This document shows positions 53,242-61,881 of a stretch of 64,000 nucleotides of DNA, piece after piece. Origin of the DNA: Oscillospiraceae bacterium (GTDB lineage Bacteria > Bacillota > Clostridia > Oscillospirales > Oscillospiraceae); the NCBI GenBank assembly GCA_902765595.1, contig CACXAQ010000004.1, positions 62,001 through 126,000 of the forward strand, in the 5' to 3' direction. The first letter of the stretch is position 1; each line of letters opens with the position of its first letter. Position numbers and translations under genes: made by a program. Below the pieces are notes generated by a model. It did not search any database. It was not told where the DNA came from and saw only the letters and a list, made by a program, of their open reading frames with translations.

Positions 53242-53589
53242 ATGAGAAATAAAATCATTTGCATTCTTTTCGCGGCATTCCTTTGCATGATCCTGTGCGG
53301 ATGCGGTATGGATCAAACGGGCAACAGACCCGGGACGAATGACATGGACATCCTCCCGGACGTGACGCCTATGATCTCTCCTGACACACAGGATGGTGTT
53401 GTCAACGATCATGACGGAGTCATTGGCAACAGTCACACCGATGGGGCCGACCATGACGATCACAATGACGGCGGCACCAGCAGCGGCACCAACGGGACTG
53501 CCAACGGCGGCACCAACGGCGGCACCAGCAGCGGTACCAATGGAAGCACCTCTCCTACCACAGCACCTGGAACCACTCAAAATCCGTAA
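53242..53589 (+). CDS. small lipoprotein, Gly/Thr/Ser/Asn-rich
   Basis: 115 aa. The signal peptide IICILFAAFLCMILCGCG ends in a lipobox-like L-C-G-C, so it is probably anchored outside the membrane. The rest is low complexity: an acidic Asp/His region (NDHDGVIGNSHTDGADHDDH) and a tail of Gly-Thr-Asn/Ser repeats. No conserved domain visible; likely disordered. ATG at 53242 follows AGGAGGCGCAAC. It has a terminator. Confidence 0.75.
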   Translation: MRNKIICILFAAFLCMILCGCGMDQTGNRPGTNDMDILPDVTPMISPDTQDGVVNDHDGVIGNSHTDGADHDDHNDGGTSSGTNGTANGGTNGGTSSGTNGSTSPTTAPGTTQNP

Positions 53590-53612
53590 GGAAAAGGGCG
53601 CGCCCTGAAAGG

Positions 53613-53632
53613 AAAGGACGCGTCCTTTTTCT
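53613..53632 (+). terminator. terminator of the lipoprotein gene
   Basis: The palindrome AAAGGACG/CGTCCTTT is followed by TTTC; a GGGCGCGCCC palindrome lies just upstream. Confidence 0.6.
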
Positions 53633-53683
53633 TGCTTTTCTGTTGCTGTGGGGGTATCATACGATCAAGAAAGGAGGGCCCCC

Positions 53684-54295
53684 ATGCTTTTTGTCTCATA
53701 CGGAAATGTCGATTCGGTTCCATCAGATCCCGATGGCCTGGGGCTTTCCGAATACCGGCTTGATCGCCTTGCGAAACTGCAGCCTGCAGAGAAGCGCAGA
53801 CAGAGCATCGGCGCAGAGCTTTTGTTGGTAAAAGAGCTTTCTGCGGTTGGGGAAGCGTTTCCGGTCCCACTGCACATTGGATCGGGAATAAACGGAAAGC
53901 CCTGTCTGTTGGATTCGACCATTCATTTTAATCTTTCCCATTCCGGTCACTTTGCGGCCTGCGCGGTCTCGGACGCTCCTGTTGGTCTTGATATTCAGGT
54001 TATTAGCCCCTGCAGGGACGCGGTTTTGCGTCGCTGCTTCTGCCTCGACGAACAGGAATACGTCAGATCCTCGACAGACCGGGACGAGGCCTTTACAGAG
54101 ATATGGACCCAAAAGGAGAGCTACATGAAAGCCTTGGGACTAGGCCTTCGAATACCCATGGATTCATTTTCCGTATTCGATTTGCCGGATGGCGCTTCTG
54201 CCTGGCATACGGCTTTGGAAGGAATGCACATATCGGTCTGCTCTCTCACCGGATCGGCTATCCCGGACACCGTCACCAAAAGGAAACTGCCGTAG
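53684..54295 (+). CDS. Sfp-type 4'-phosphopantetheinyl transferase
   Basis: 203 aa. The diagnostic motifs are FNLSHSGHFAACAVSDAPVGLDIQ-type P1/P2 residues (Asp and Ile in VGLDIQ) and WTQKESYMKALGLGL (P3). It activates carrier proteins with coenzyme A. It is smaller than Sfp (about 225 aa). No carrier-protein or synthase gene lies nearby, so it may serve a distant pathway. ATG at 53684 follows AAGGAGGG. Confidence 0.88.
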   Translation: MLFVSYGNVDSVPSDPDGLGLSEYRLDRLAKLQPAEKRRQSIGAELLLVKELSAVGEAFPVPLHIGSGINGKPCLLDSTIHFNLSHSGHFAACAVSDAPVGLDIQVISPCRDAVLRRCFCLDEQEYVRSSTDRDEAFTEIWTQKESYMKALGLGLRIPMDSFSVFDLPDGASAWHTALEGMHISVCSLTGSAIPDTVTKRKLP

Positions 54296-54322
54296 GTTCA
54301 AGCCTGCGGCAGTTTCCTTTTC
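54281..54322. terminator. terminator between PPTase and dapA
   Basis: AGGAAACTGCCG (54281-54292) pairs with CGGCAGTTTCCT (54307-54318), followed by TTTC. The left arm overlaps the PPTase stop. Serves both convergent genes. Confidence 0.8.
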
Positions 54323-55210
54323 TTATACCAGATTGAGCTCGCGCATGACGCCACGCAGCGTGTCCAGATGCCCTTCGGAGATCTGCGTCAAGGGAAGGCG
54401 CAGGACCCCGCTGTCAAGATCCAGCAGATGCATGGCTGCTTTGACGGGCATGGGGTTGGTCTCAATAAAGAGCGTGGAAAAGAGAGAGGCATACTTACAG
54501 TAAAGCTCTGTCGCTGCGGCGTAATCCTGCTCAAGGCAAAGCTTGCAAAGCTTGGAGACCACGGCGGGGACCAGGTTGCTGGCTACCGAAATCACGCCCA
54601 GTGCGCCAAGCGCCATCATGGGGACGGTGTTGTCGTCGTTCCCGCTCCAGAGATTCAGTTCGTCACCGCATAGGCTGCGCGTTTTGGCGATAAGGCTGAA
54701 ATCTCCGGAGGCCTCCTTCACGCCGTTGATGTTCGGGTGTTTCGAGAGCGCCTGGTAGGTCTCGGCGCTGATCCCGATTCCGGTGCGGCTGGGGACGTTA
54801 TATAGGATCATGGGGATGTCAACACGATCTGCCACGTAGCTGAAATGCTCGATCAGCCCCTTTTGAGAGGTCTTGTTGTAATAGGGTGTTACCATTAGTA
54901 CGGCATCAGCGCCGACAGCCCTGGCGTTCTCCGCTTTTTTAAGCGCGGCGGAAGTGTTGTTTCCGCCGATGCCAACGATCACTTTCATTTTCTCACGACA
55001 GGCGTTCACGGTAAAGCGGACCAACTCATTGTGCTCATCCTGGCCCAGGGTGGCGTTTTCACCGGTGGTGCCGCAAACCACGATGGCGGCGGTGCCGCCT
55101 TCATATTGCATTTCCAGATTTTTCTGCAGTCGGCTGTAATCGATGCCCTTTTCGTCAAACGGGGTCACGATTGCGGTGCAGGAGCCTTGAAAGACAGGGT
55201 TTTTGCTCAT
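54323..55210 (-). CDS. dapA: 4-hydroxy-tetrahydrodipicolinate synthase
   Basis: Condenses pyruvate and aspartate semialdehyde for lysine, diaminopimelate and spore dipicolinate (295 aa). GTTGENATLGQDEH, MVTPYYNKTSQ, LYNVPSRTGIGI and the Schiff-base lysine in INGVKEASGD are all present. ATG at 55210 follows GGAGGAAGCT. It stands alone rather than in a dap operon. Confidence 0.95.
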   Translation of the reverse strand: MSKNPVFQGSCTAIVTPFDEKGIDYSRLQKNLEMQYEGGTAAIVVCGTTGENATLGQDEHNELVRFTVNACREKMKVIVGIGGNNTSAALKKAENARAVGADAVLMVTPYYNKTSQKGLIEHFSYVADRVDIPMILYNVPSRTGIGISAETYQALSKHPNINGVKEASGDFSLIAKTRSLCGDELNLWSGNDDNTVPMMALGALGVISVASNLVPAVVSKLCKLCLEQDYAAATELYCKYASLFSTLFIETNPMPVKAAMHLLDLDSGVLRLPLTQISEGHLDTLRGVMRELNLV

Positions 55211-55281
55211 AGCTTCCTCCTGAATGGATTTGGATTTCTGCACAGTGTATGGGCTTCACCGCCTCGATATGCGCTCTACCA

Positions 55282-55310
55282 TTGAAATCAGGAGATAATT
55301 CTGTTATACT
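55282..55310 (+). promoter_or_regulatory. promoter of the SpoIID-domain gene
   Basis: TTGAAA at 55282-55287, 17 bp, TATACT at 55305-55310, 31 bp before the GTG start. This resembles a vegetative rather than a sporulation promoter. Confidence 0.65.
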
Positions 55311-55341
55311 ACAAAAAATGTCTTTGAGAGGGGGATAATGT

Positions 55342-56658
55342 GTGAGGAAGATCCGAAAGATCCTATGCGCTGCATTTTGCACATTGCTTCTGTTTTCCCA
55401 TTATGTCTCTTTTGCTGCGCTCGCTGAAGATGCCTCGTCCCTGCGCAATCTGAAGGGAACGATCCCTTCGGAGAGTCCAGAACTGGACAGGGCCAACTAC
55501 GTGGACGGCAGCATGTATGATAATCCGCCGACTGACGTGGAATATGTGCGCATCGGCCTTTGCTACGGAGAAAAAGCAGCGGAGTTTGCTGTGTTTGAGA
55601 ACACAAATGAAAGCGGCTTTTCCATCGGCGTTTATGATTGGCAGCGTCATTTTGTAGAGTATCTTACCACAGACCACGACTCCTTGACGGTCCTCTACTC
55701 GGATGTTGAAGAAGAGGGACTGGTGGTCCTTGCCGGAGAAGAACAAGAGTGTATCTATCAATCTGGTGCCAATGCAACTGTCGCGATCCAGCCAATCAAC
55801 GGGGAGACCCTGTTTTGTGAAAACAGCTACCGCGGCGGTTTTGAGTGCTGCAAGACTTATGGGCAAAAGATGATTGTGGTAAACTGCGTCGGACTTGAGG
55901 ACTATGTCAAAGGCGTGATCCCTTATGAAATGGCCGTCGGCTGGCCCATGGAGGCGCTGAAAGCTCAAGCGGTCTGCGCGCGTACTTATGTGGTTTATAA
56001 CCAAAACCAGTTCGCGGAGTATGGCTTTGACCTGAACGACGGAACCCTTTGCCAGGTGTACAGCGGGACCGGCGGCGCGAACTGGTGGACGGACCAGGCC
56101 GTCGACGAAACAAGGGGAGAGCTTGTGCGTTACAAGGGCGAGATCTGCGAGATCTATTATTCCGCCGGGGACGGTGGGGCGACAGAGGATGGGCGCTATA
56201 TGTTTGATACAGAGCGGCCTTATCTCTGCGGAAAAGTAGATCCTTTTGAGGCGGCGGAAGAATACTACTACAGTTCCTGGAGCCAGATATACGATGGGGA
56301 CGATATCAGGATCAAACTTCTCCTAAAGCAAAATTATCTGAAAATGACGATCGATCTGGAAACCATCGCAAAACTTGAACCGGAGTATTCCGCCCTGGGA
56401 AACGTGGTCGCCGTTACCTTTATCGATGAAAACGGGAAAAGACTGCGCCTGGAGGGAAGAGACAGCTATATTGCTTTGGGCTTGCCGTCCTGTCGTTATC
56501 AGCTCAAACAGAGCGAGGGGAGTTTCCAATTCAAGGGAAGCGGACTTGGACATAACTGCGGGATGAGCCAGTGGGGCGCCAAAGCCATGGACGAAGTGTA
56601 TGGCTATGATTACAACGATATCATTCGATTCTATTTCACGGGAGCTTATATTGCATGA
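55342..56658 (+). CDS. SpoIID/LytB-domain protein
   Basis: Predicted exported peptidoglycan-active protein of 438 aa with a signal peptide ([22 protein letters not shown]). The SpoIID domain runs from about residue 185: [35 protein letters not shown] sequence with the catalytic Glu in YEM, and the C-terminal [20 protein letters not shown]. It lacks a clear SPOR partner. True SpoIID is a membrane-anchored engulfment enzyme, and this could be a paralog; the vegetative-type promoter suggests so. GTG start at 55342. Overlaps queA by 4 bp. Confidence 0.85.
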   Translation: MRKIRKILCAAFCTLLLFSHYVSFAALAEDASSLRNLKGTIPSESPELDRANYVDGSMYDNPPTDVEYVRIGLCYGEKAAEFAVFENTNESGFSIGVYDWQRHFVEYLTTDHDSLTVLYSDVEEEGLVVLAGEEQECIYQSGANATVAIQPINGETLFCENSYRGGFECCKTYGQKMIVVNCVGLEDYVKGVIPYEMAVGWPMEALKAQAVCARTYVVYNQNQFAEYGFDLNDGTLCQVYSGTGGANWWTDQAVDETRGELVRYKGEICEIYYSAGDGGATEDGRYMFDTERPYLCGKVDPFEAAEEYYYSSWSQIYDGDDIRIKLLLKQNYLKMTIDLETIAKLEPEYSALGNVVAVTFIDENGKRLRLEGRDSYIALGLPSCRYQLKQSEGSFQFKGSGLGHNCGMSQWGAKAMDEVYGYDYNDIIRFYFTGAYIA

Positions 56659-57677
56659 AAAGAACGGATTTCTCCTTTGATCTTCCGGAGGAACTGATCG
56701 CGCAGACGCCGCTGCAGCGCCGGGACGCGTCGCGCCTGCTGCATCTGGATAAAAATACCGGCGCGCTGGAGCATGCGCATTTCTATGATCTTCCCCGCTT
56801 TCTGCGAAAAGGGGACTGCCTGGTGCTGAACGATTCCAGGGTTTTGCCTGCCCGTCTGATCGGGACCCGCTCCAGCGGCGGCGGCGTGGAGCTGGTGCTG
56901 CTGCGGGACCTTGGTGATGGAAAATGGGAGTGCCTCAGCCGCCCCGGGCGCAAAACAAAACCCGGGACCGAGCTTTCTTTCGGTGATGGGGAGCTGACGG
57001 CCACGGTCCTGGAAGTGGCGGAGGGCGGCAACCGGATCGTCCAGTTTCACTATGAAGGCATCTTTTTGGAGGTCTTGGAACGTCTGGGGAAAATGCCGCT
57101 TCCTCCTTATATCCGGGAGGAGCTGCAGGATTCGGAGCGGTATCAGACGGTCTATTCCCGAGACCTCGGAAGCGCCGCGGCCCCCACTGCCGGGCTCCAT
57201 TTCACAAAAGAGCTTCTGGCCCAAATCGAGGACATGGGCGTAAATATTGCGTATGTCACCCTTCATGTGGGGCTCGGTACCTTTCGCCCCGTTAAGGAAG
57301 AAGAAATCGAGGATCACCCGATGCACGCGGAGTTTTGCATCGTACCGGAGCGCACAGCGGAGCTTGTAACAAAGACCAGGCGCGAAGGCGGCCGGATCGT
57401 TTCCGTGGGGACGACTTCCTGCCGCACGTTGGAGAGCTTTGCCAAAGAGGACGGTACGCTGGAGCCCTGCTCCGGATGGACCAATATCTTTATCTATCCC
57501 GGGTATCGGTTTAAGTGCGTGGACGCGCTGGTGACCAACTTCCATCTGCCGGAAAGCACGCTCATCATGCTGGTTTCGGCTCTGGCCGGACGGGAGCATG
57601 TATTGAATGCCTATCGGGTCGCCGTGGAGGAGCGCTATCGTTTCTTCTCCTTCGGCGATGCGATGTTCATCGATTAA
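56655..57677 (+). CDS. queA: S-adenosylmethionine:tRNA ribosyltransferase-isomerase
   Basis: Makes epoxyqueuosine in tRNA from the preQ1 base (340 aa). [49 protein letters not shown] and [15 protein letters not shown] are diagnostic. Starts by 4 bp overlap after the SpoIID-domain gene and precedes tgt, the usual order. Confidence 0.97.
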   Translation: MKRTDFSFDLPEELIAQTPLQRRDASRLLHLDKNTGALEHAHFYDLPRFLRKGDCLVLNDSRVLPARLIGTRSSGGGVELVLLRDLGDGKWECLSRPGRKTKPGTELSFGDGELTATVLEVAEGGNRIVQFHYEGIFLEVLERLGKMPLPPYIREELQDSERYQTVYSRDLGSAAAPTAGLHFTKELLAQIEDMGVNIAYVTLHVGLGTFRPVKEEEIEDHPMHAEFCIVPERTAELVTKTRREGGRIVSVGTTSCRTLESFAKEDGTLEPCSGWTNIFIYPGYRFKCVDALVTNFHLPESTLIMLVSALAGREHVLNAYRVAVEERYRFFSFGDAMFID

Positions 57678-57693
57678 GAAAAACGGAGACGCC

Positions 57694-58824
57694 ATGTATC
57701 GACTTATAAAACAAGAAGGACGCGCGCGACGGGGCGAATTTGAGACGCCCCACGGAACAGTCCAGACGCCCGTATTTATGAATGTTGGTACCCAAGGTGC
57801 CATTAAGGGGGCGCTTTCTGCCAGAGATCTGAAAGAGATCGGGTGTCAGGTGGAACTGTCCAACACCTATCATCTCCATGTGCGCCCCGGCGATTCGCTT
57901 ATAAAGCAGATGGGCGGCCTGCACCGCTTCATGACCTGGGACGGCCCGATCCTGACAGACAGCGGCGGCTTTCAGATCTTTTCCCTTGCATCCCTGCGGA
58001 AGATCAAGGAGGAGGGCGTCCGCTTCAACTCTCATGTGGACGGGCGGCACATCTTTATGGGGCCGGAGGAGAGCATGCGGATCCAGGCAAATCTGGGCTC
58101 CGACATTGCCATGGCCTTTGACGAGTGCATCAAGATCCCATCCCCGAGAGATTACGTGGTGCGCTCCTGTGATCGTACCGTGCGCTGGCTGGAACGCTGC
58201 AAAAAAGCGCTTGCGGAGTATAACGCCGAGGACGACGCGGTGAATCCGGGCCAGATGCTTTTTGGCATCAACCAGGGCGCGGTGTTCCATGACATTCGTA
58301 TCGAGCACATGAAGAAGATCGCGGAGCTGGATCTGCCGGGCTATGCCATCGGCGGCCTTGCGGTAGGGGAGACCCACCGGGAGATGTACGACACCATCGA
58401 GGCGGTGGAGGAGTATATGCCCAAAGACAAGCCCCGGTATTTGATGGGGGTCGGCACGCCGGGCAATATCATTGAATCTGTCGCAAGGGGCGTGGACTTT
58501 TTCGACTGTGTGATGCCGGCAAGAAACGGCCGCCACGGCCATCTCTTTACCTGGAGCGGCATTATCAACATCAAGAACGAAAAGTATCAGACGGACGAGC
58601 AGCCCATTGATCCGAAGTGTGATTGTCCGGTATGCCGGCGGTATTCCCGGGCCTATCTGCGACATTTGTTCAAGGCAGAGGAAATGTTGGCCATGCGCCT
58701 TGCGGTGGGACACAACCTGTATTTTTATAATTCCCTGACACGCAGGATCCGGGAGAGCTTGGACGAGGGAAGCTTCGACAGCTTCCGTCGAAATTACACA
58801 GAAATCCTGGATAAAAGAATTTAA
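57694..58824 (+). CDS. tgt: queuine tRNA-ribosyltransferase (bacterial Tgt)
   Basis: Exchanges guanine 34 for preQ1 (376 aa). TDSGGFQIFSL, the catalytic Asp in LTDSGG and in GVDFFDCVMPARNGRHG, and the zinc site CDCPVCRRYSRAYLRHL are present. ATG at 57694 follows ACGGAGAC. Queuosine synthesis genes queCDEF are not in the window. Confidence 0.97.
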   Translation: MYRLIKQEGRARRGEFETPHGTVQTPVFMNVGTQGAIKGALSARDLKEIGCQVELSNTYHLHVRPGDSLIKQMGGLHRFMTWDGPILTDSGGFQIFSLASLRKIKEEGVRFNSHVDGRHIFMGPEESMRIQANLGSDIAMAFDECIKIPSPRDYVVRSCDRTVRWLERCKKALAEYNAEDDAVNPGQMLFGINQGAVFHDIRIEHMKKIAELDLPGYAIGGLAVGETHREMYDTIEAVEEYMPKDKPRYLMGVGTPGNIIESVARGVDFFDCVMPARNGRHGHLFTWSGIINIKNEKYQTDEQPIDPKCDCPVCRRYSRAYLRHLFKAEEMLAMRLAVGHNLYFYNSLTRRIRESLDEGSFDSFRRNYTEILDKRI

Positions 58825-58829
58825 GGTTC

Positions 58830-58858
58830 TTGCATTTGCCGTGCTTGGCATGTATAAT
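58830..58858 (+). promoter_or_regulatory. promoter of yajC
   Basis: TTGCAT at 58830-58835, 17 bp, TATAAT at 58853-58858. It starts 5 bp after the tgt stop, so yajC has its own promoter. Confidence 0.75.
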
Positions 58859-58891
58859 AAGCCTATACTTTTTTCGGAGGTTCACCCCAAT

Positions 58892-59230
58892 ATGTTTATT
58901 TTTCTTGAAGCGGCCCAGCCCACTGCAGGCCTGATGGATCCCATGTTCATCATTATGATCGTGGCGATGTTTGCGATTATGTATTTCCTCATGATCCGCC
59001 CGGAGAACAAGCGGAAGAAAAAGGCCGAGGAAATGCGCAACTCCCTGAGCATCGGCGATGAAATCACCACCATCGGCGGTATGACCGGCAAGATCGTTCA
59101 GGTCACGGAAGATACTGTTACTTTTGAGACTGGCGAAGACCGGGTTCGGATCCAGACAAAGAAATGGGCCATCCAGACCACCGCAAAGCTTGAGGCTGAG
59201 GAAGCCGCCAAGTATAAACGCAAAAAATAA
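58892..59230 (+). CDS. yajC: preprotein translocase subunit YajC
   Basis: SecDF-associated membrane protein of 112 aa. A single membrane segment (MFIIMIVAMFAIMYFLMI) is followed by RPENKRKKKAEEMRNSL and GDEITTIGGMTGKIVQV, the family core. GGAGG lies 11 bp before the ATG at 58892. secD/secF do not follow here. Confidence 0.94.
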   Translation: MFIFLEAAQPTAGLMDPMFIIMIVAMFAIMYFLMIRPENKRKKKAEEMRNSLSIGDEITTIGGMTGKIVQVTEDTVTFETGEDRVRIQTKKWAIQTTAKLEAEEAAKYKRKK

Positions 59231-59240
59231 TTGAATGCTT

Positions 59241-59285
59241 CACCCCCACAGGGAATAAGATGTTGTGATCTTATCTGTGGGGGTG
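59241..59285 (+). promoter_or_regulatory. long hairpin over the ribosome binding site of the next gene
   Basis: CACCCCCACAG (59241-59251) pairs with CTGTGGGGGTG (59275-59285). Inside, ATAAGAT pairs with ATCTTAT, with a 3 nt bulge. It may terminate yajC, but the G-rich arm holds the only Shine-Dalgarno-like sequence for the ATG at 59291. Confidence 0.6.
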
Positions 59286-59290
59286 TTCTT

Positions 59291-59725
59291 ATGGGCAAAA
59301 TGGGAATAGGAGGAGGGAGCCTGCGCCTGATGATCAAAAGCATGCTGCTTTGGACGCTCACAGCGTTGGCGCTTCTCACATTTTTCTCTTTTATTTTAAG
59401 CCGGACCGATACAGGTTCAGATGTGATCGGCTATGTTAGCTCGGGCATCAGCTTTCTCTGCGCTGTGGCAGCCGGTGCGGCTTCCGCGAAAAAGAACAGG
59501 GACAGGCCTTTGCTGCAAGGCCTGTTGACCGCGATTGTTCTTGTGATCCTCTTACTGACAATGGGCTTTCTCGCCCATGGGCAGTATTTGAATGCGTCAG
59601 GCATCCTCAGCGTTGTGACCTTTACCATATCCGGTGTGCTCTTTGGCCTTGTGATGTTCGGCAGCTTCAGACGAAAGAAAAGCAAAAAGGGACTGAAACG
59701 ATCCCGAGCTTTCAGAAAAGGTTGA
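59291..59725 (+). CDS. TIGR04086-family membrane protein
   Basis: 144 aa with four predicted membrane segments (about 15-33, 44-62, 73-92, 101-122) and a basic C-terminus (RRKKSKKGLKRSRAFRKG). The layout and position after yajC match the TIGR04086/YrzE-like family of unknown function. ATG at 59291; an in-frame ATG at 59303 with a following GGAGG is less likely. Confidence 0.7.
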   Translation: MGKMGIGGGSLRLMIKSMLLWTLTALALLTFFSFILSRTDTGSDVIGYVSSGISFLCAVAAGAASAKKNRDRPLLQGLLTAIVLVILLLTMGFLAHGQYLNASGILSVVTFTISGVLFGLVMFGSFRRKKSKKGLKRSRAFRKG

Positions 59726-59968
59726 CATAATTCTTTCCGAATAAAACTTTTTTCAGGCGAAAAAAACACAAGATGTAGGCGAATGAGGGGAAAAAGGGGG
59801 ATCGGAATCACAATAGTTTGTGTCAATAAGTTACAAGAGTTTACATAAAAGATTATTTTTTTGGAAAAAGGACTTGATTACTTTGCAAATTTGTAATATA
59901 TTGTTGTCGAAGCGTCGTTATGTCAATCATTTTCTTATGATACTTCGTGCGGGGCAAGATCCAGTCGT

Positions 59969-60457
59969 ATGAATATGTCGGATCGTAATGCCTCAAGAGG
60001 AGATGTATCGTTTTCCTATCGCCTGATCATCTTTGCATTTTTTGTAACCGGCGTTTTCCTGGCGTTTTTCGGTTCCGTTTCGCTTCCGGCGGCACTCACG
60101 CCGAGGCTGTTTCTATGTGGGATGTTGGGGACCGTGATGCTTTCCTCCGCTTCTTTGTTCGGCGGCGTGCTTCTGCCGGCCTGTGCTTTGGCTTCCGGCG
60201 CCTTTTCGGAGATGATCGCTGTGTCCTGGTTTTCATGCTGGACGGAGGGCGTCAAGGATTATCGCACATTGCTGGGCAGCGTTGTTTTGGTTCCGGTATT
60301 CTTTCTCTGCGCATTTCATGGCATGGCGGTTTCGGGCGCCGTACAGTCAGCGTTGACAAGCGGCAGCCCCAGTGCAAAAATCACCTGCCAGCGCGAGATT
60401 TTTGCCGTTGTATTCTTTGCTGTGGCTGGCTTTGCCGCCATCTTCTATTTTACTTGA
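59969..60457 (+). CDS. unassigned four-segment membrane protein (possible SpoIIM-like)
   Basis: 162 aa with about four hydrophobic segments (IIFAFFVTGVFLAFFG, FGGVLLPACALASGAF, VVLVPVFFLCAFHG, IFAVVFFAVAGFAAIFYF). I see no motif that fixes a family. In many spore-formers spoIIM lies directly before xerD, so a diverged SpoIIM is a guess from position only. The 243 bp upstream gap is AT-rich with weak promoter-like boxes (TTGATT..TATATT near 59870-59905). Confidence 0.5.
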   Translation: MNMSDRNASRGDVSFSYRLIIFAFFVTGVFLAFFGSVSLPAALTPRLFLCGMLGTVMLSSASLFGGVLLPACALASGAFSEMIAVSWFSCWTEGVKDYRTLLGSVVLVPVFFLCAFHGMAVSGAVQSALTSGSPSAKITCQREIFAVVFFAVAGFAAIFYFT

Positions 60458-60487
60458 GAGACATCCTGCGGAAAGGAGGGGGATTCC

Positions 60488-61378
60488 TTGACAAACGAGG
60501 AATGCATGAAGCTCTTTGAGCACTACTTAAAAGAAGAAAAAAAGGCTTCTGCCAATACCCTCAGTTCCTATCTTCGGGATATTCGTCAGTTCTCTTCTTA
60601 TCTGGACGTTCATACTGACTCCGGGATCGCGGATGCGGGAGAAGAAGAGCTCTCCGAATACATCAACTGGCTGAAAGCAAACGGAAAGTCTGTTGCGACG
60701 GTTTCCCGCAGCATCGCCTCCTTGAAGAATCTCTATTCTTATTTGTGCCTGAGACAGATCACGGTGACAAACCCTGCCTCTCATCTTGTGACGGATAAAG
60801 GGACGCAGAAGCTGCCCCAGATCCTGACCAGCAAGGAAGTGGAGCTGCTTCTGGATCAGCCGGAGTGTGTGGACGCCAAGGGGTATCGGGACCGGGCCAT
60901 GCTGGAGCTGCTGTATGCCACCGGCATGCGCGTGACCGAACTGATCGATCTGAACATATCCGATGTGAATCTCGGCGCGGGCGTCGTCCGCTGCGAGAGC
61001 AGGGGGAAAGAACGTTATATCCCCATGTATCCCGCCGCCATCAAGGCGCTGACCGATTACATTGAATTGGTCCGCCCCCAGATGCTGGCGCTGCCCGACG
61101 AGGAGTCCCTGTTTGTGAATGTGAGCGGTGAGCGGATGTCTCGCCAGGGCTTTTGGAAAATCATCAAGTATTACCAGAAAAAAGCCAAGATCGAAAAGGA
61201 CATCACCCCCCATACGCTGCGCCATTCCTTTGCTGCCCACCTGTTGGAAAACGGCGCGGACATTCACGCCATCCAGGAGATGCTTGGTCACGCGGACATA
61301 TCCTCTACCCAGGTTTATTCGCATTTGGTGAAGAAGCAACTCAAGGATGTCTACAACAAAGCCCATCCAAGGGCTTGA
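60488..61378 (+). CDS. xerD: tyrosine recombinase XerD
   Basis: Chromosome-dimer resolving recombinase of 296 aa acting at dif with XerC. The N-terminal SAM-like domain (NTLSSYLRDIRQFSSYL) is followed by the catalytic domain with Arg148 (TGMRVTEL), HTLRHSFAAHLLENGAD, LGHADISSTQVYSH and Tyr277. Start is TTG at 60488 with AAAGGAGGGG upstream. It is a chromosomal housekeeping type, not clearly an element integrase. Confidence 0.92.
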   Translation: MTNEECMKLFEHYLKEEKKASANTLSSYLRDIRQFSSYLDVHTDSGIADAGEEELSEYINWLKANGKSVATVSRSIASLKNLYSYLCLRQITVTNPASHLVTDKGTQKLPQILTSKEVELLLDQPECVDAKGYRDRAMLELLYATGMRVTELIDLNISDVNLGAGVVRCESRGKERYIPMYPAAIKALTDYIELVRPQMLALPDEESLFVNVSGERMSRQGFWKIIKYYQKKAKIEKDITPHTLRHSFAAHLLENGADIHAIQEMLGHADISSTQVYSHLVKKQLKDVYNKAHPRA

Positions 61379-61385
61379 CCGAAAT

Positions 61386-61417
61386 AAAAAAACGGACGCT
61401 TATGCGTCCGTTTTTTT
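61386..61417. terminator. bidirectional terminator, xerD / rnpB
   Basis: AAACGGACGC and GCGTCCGTTT pair around TTAT with T7 on the plus side and a T-run on the minus side. It serves both convergent units. Confidence 0.92.
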
Positions 61418-61419
61418 AT

Positions 61420-61762
61420 GAGTTGGCCTGTAAGCCGGGTTCTGTCGTGAACGACCATCTATCTAGGCCAATGGTTGCCCATTGGCTCGAGCCACCTCCT
61501 GAGAGCGGCCGGGCCAGCCTGTTGCTCTCCCACGGTGTTGCTCCGGATAGAGTTTACAGCACCGACATGTCTCCATGCGGCGGGTGAGCTCTTACCTCGC
61601 CTTTCCACCATCACCGCGCCGAGGCGCGGCAGTCTATTTCTGTTGCACTTGTCCGAGGGTCACCCCTGGCGGGCGTTACCCGTTATCCTTGCCCTGTGGA
61701 GCCCGGACTTTCCTCATGTACCGGCTTTCGCCGTGCACCCGCGGTCGTTCGGCCAACTCACA
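61420..61762 (-). ncRNA. rnpB: RNase P RNA, class A
   Basis: Catalytic RNA that matures tRNA 5' ends. The minus strand reads GAGTTGGCC near the 5' end, then GAGGAAAGTCCGGGCTCCAC, ACAGAAATAGACTGCC, GGTGGAAAGGCGAGGTAAGAG split by the usual P-helices, AGATAGATGGTCG, and it ends ACAGAACCCGGCTTACAGGC. The 5' and 3' ends pair (GAGTTGGCC/GGCCAACTC). Length about 340 nt fits. Confidence 0.96.
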
Positions 61763-61768
61763 GGCTGT

Positions 61769-61797
61769 ATTGTACCCATTTGAAACGACAAAGTCAA
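61769..61797 (-). promoter_or_regulatory. promoter of rnpB
   Basis: Minus-strand TTGACT (61797-61792), 17 bp, TACAAT (61774-61769). The predicted start point coincides with the RNA 5' end. Confidence 0.85.
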
Positions 61798-61806
61798 TAA
61801 AAATTC

Positions 61807-61835
61807 TTGTAATGAAGAGAGGAAAGAATTATAAT
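61807..61835 (+). promoter_or_regulatory. promoter of murD
   Basis: TTGTAA at 61807-61812, 17 bp, TATAAT at 61830-61835. It is back to back with the rnpB promoter. Confidence 0.7.
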
Positions 61836-61881
61836 AAATAAGTTAGATTTCCAATTCAATTTAGCTGGGGGATGCAGAATT

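Noticed and set aside
60488..61378. Integrase of a mobile element
   Set aside because: The recombinase matches housekeeping XerD, with conserved Firmicutes context and no element genes or attachment repeats next to it.
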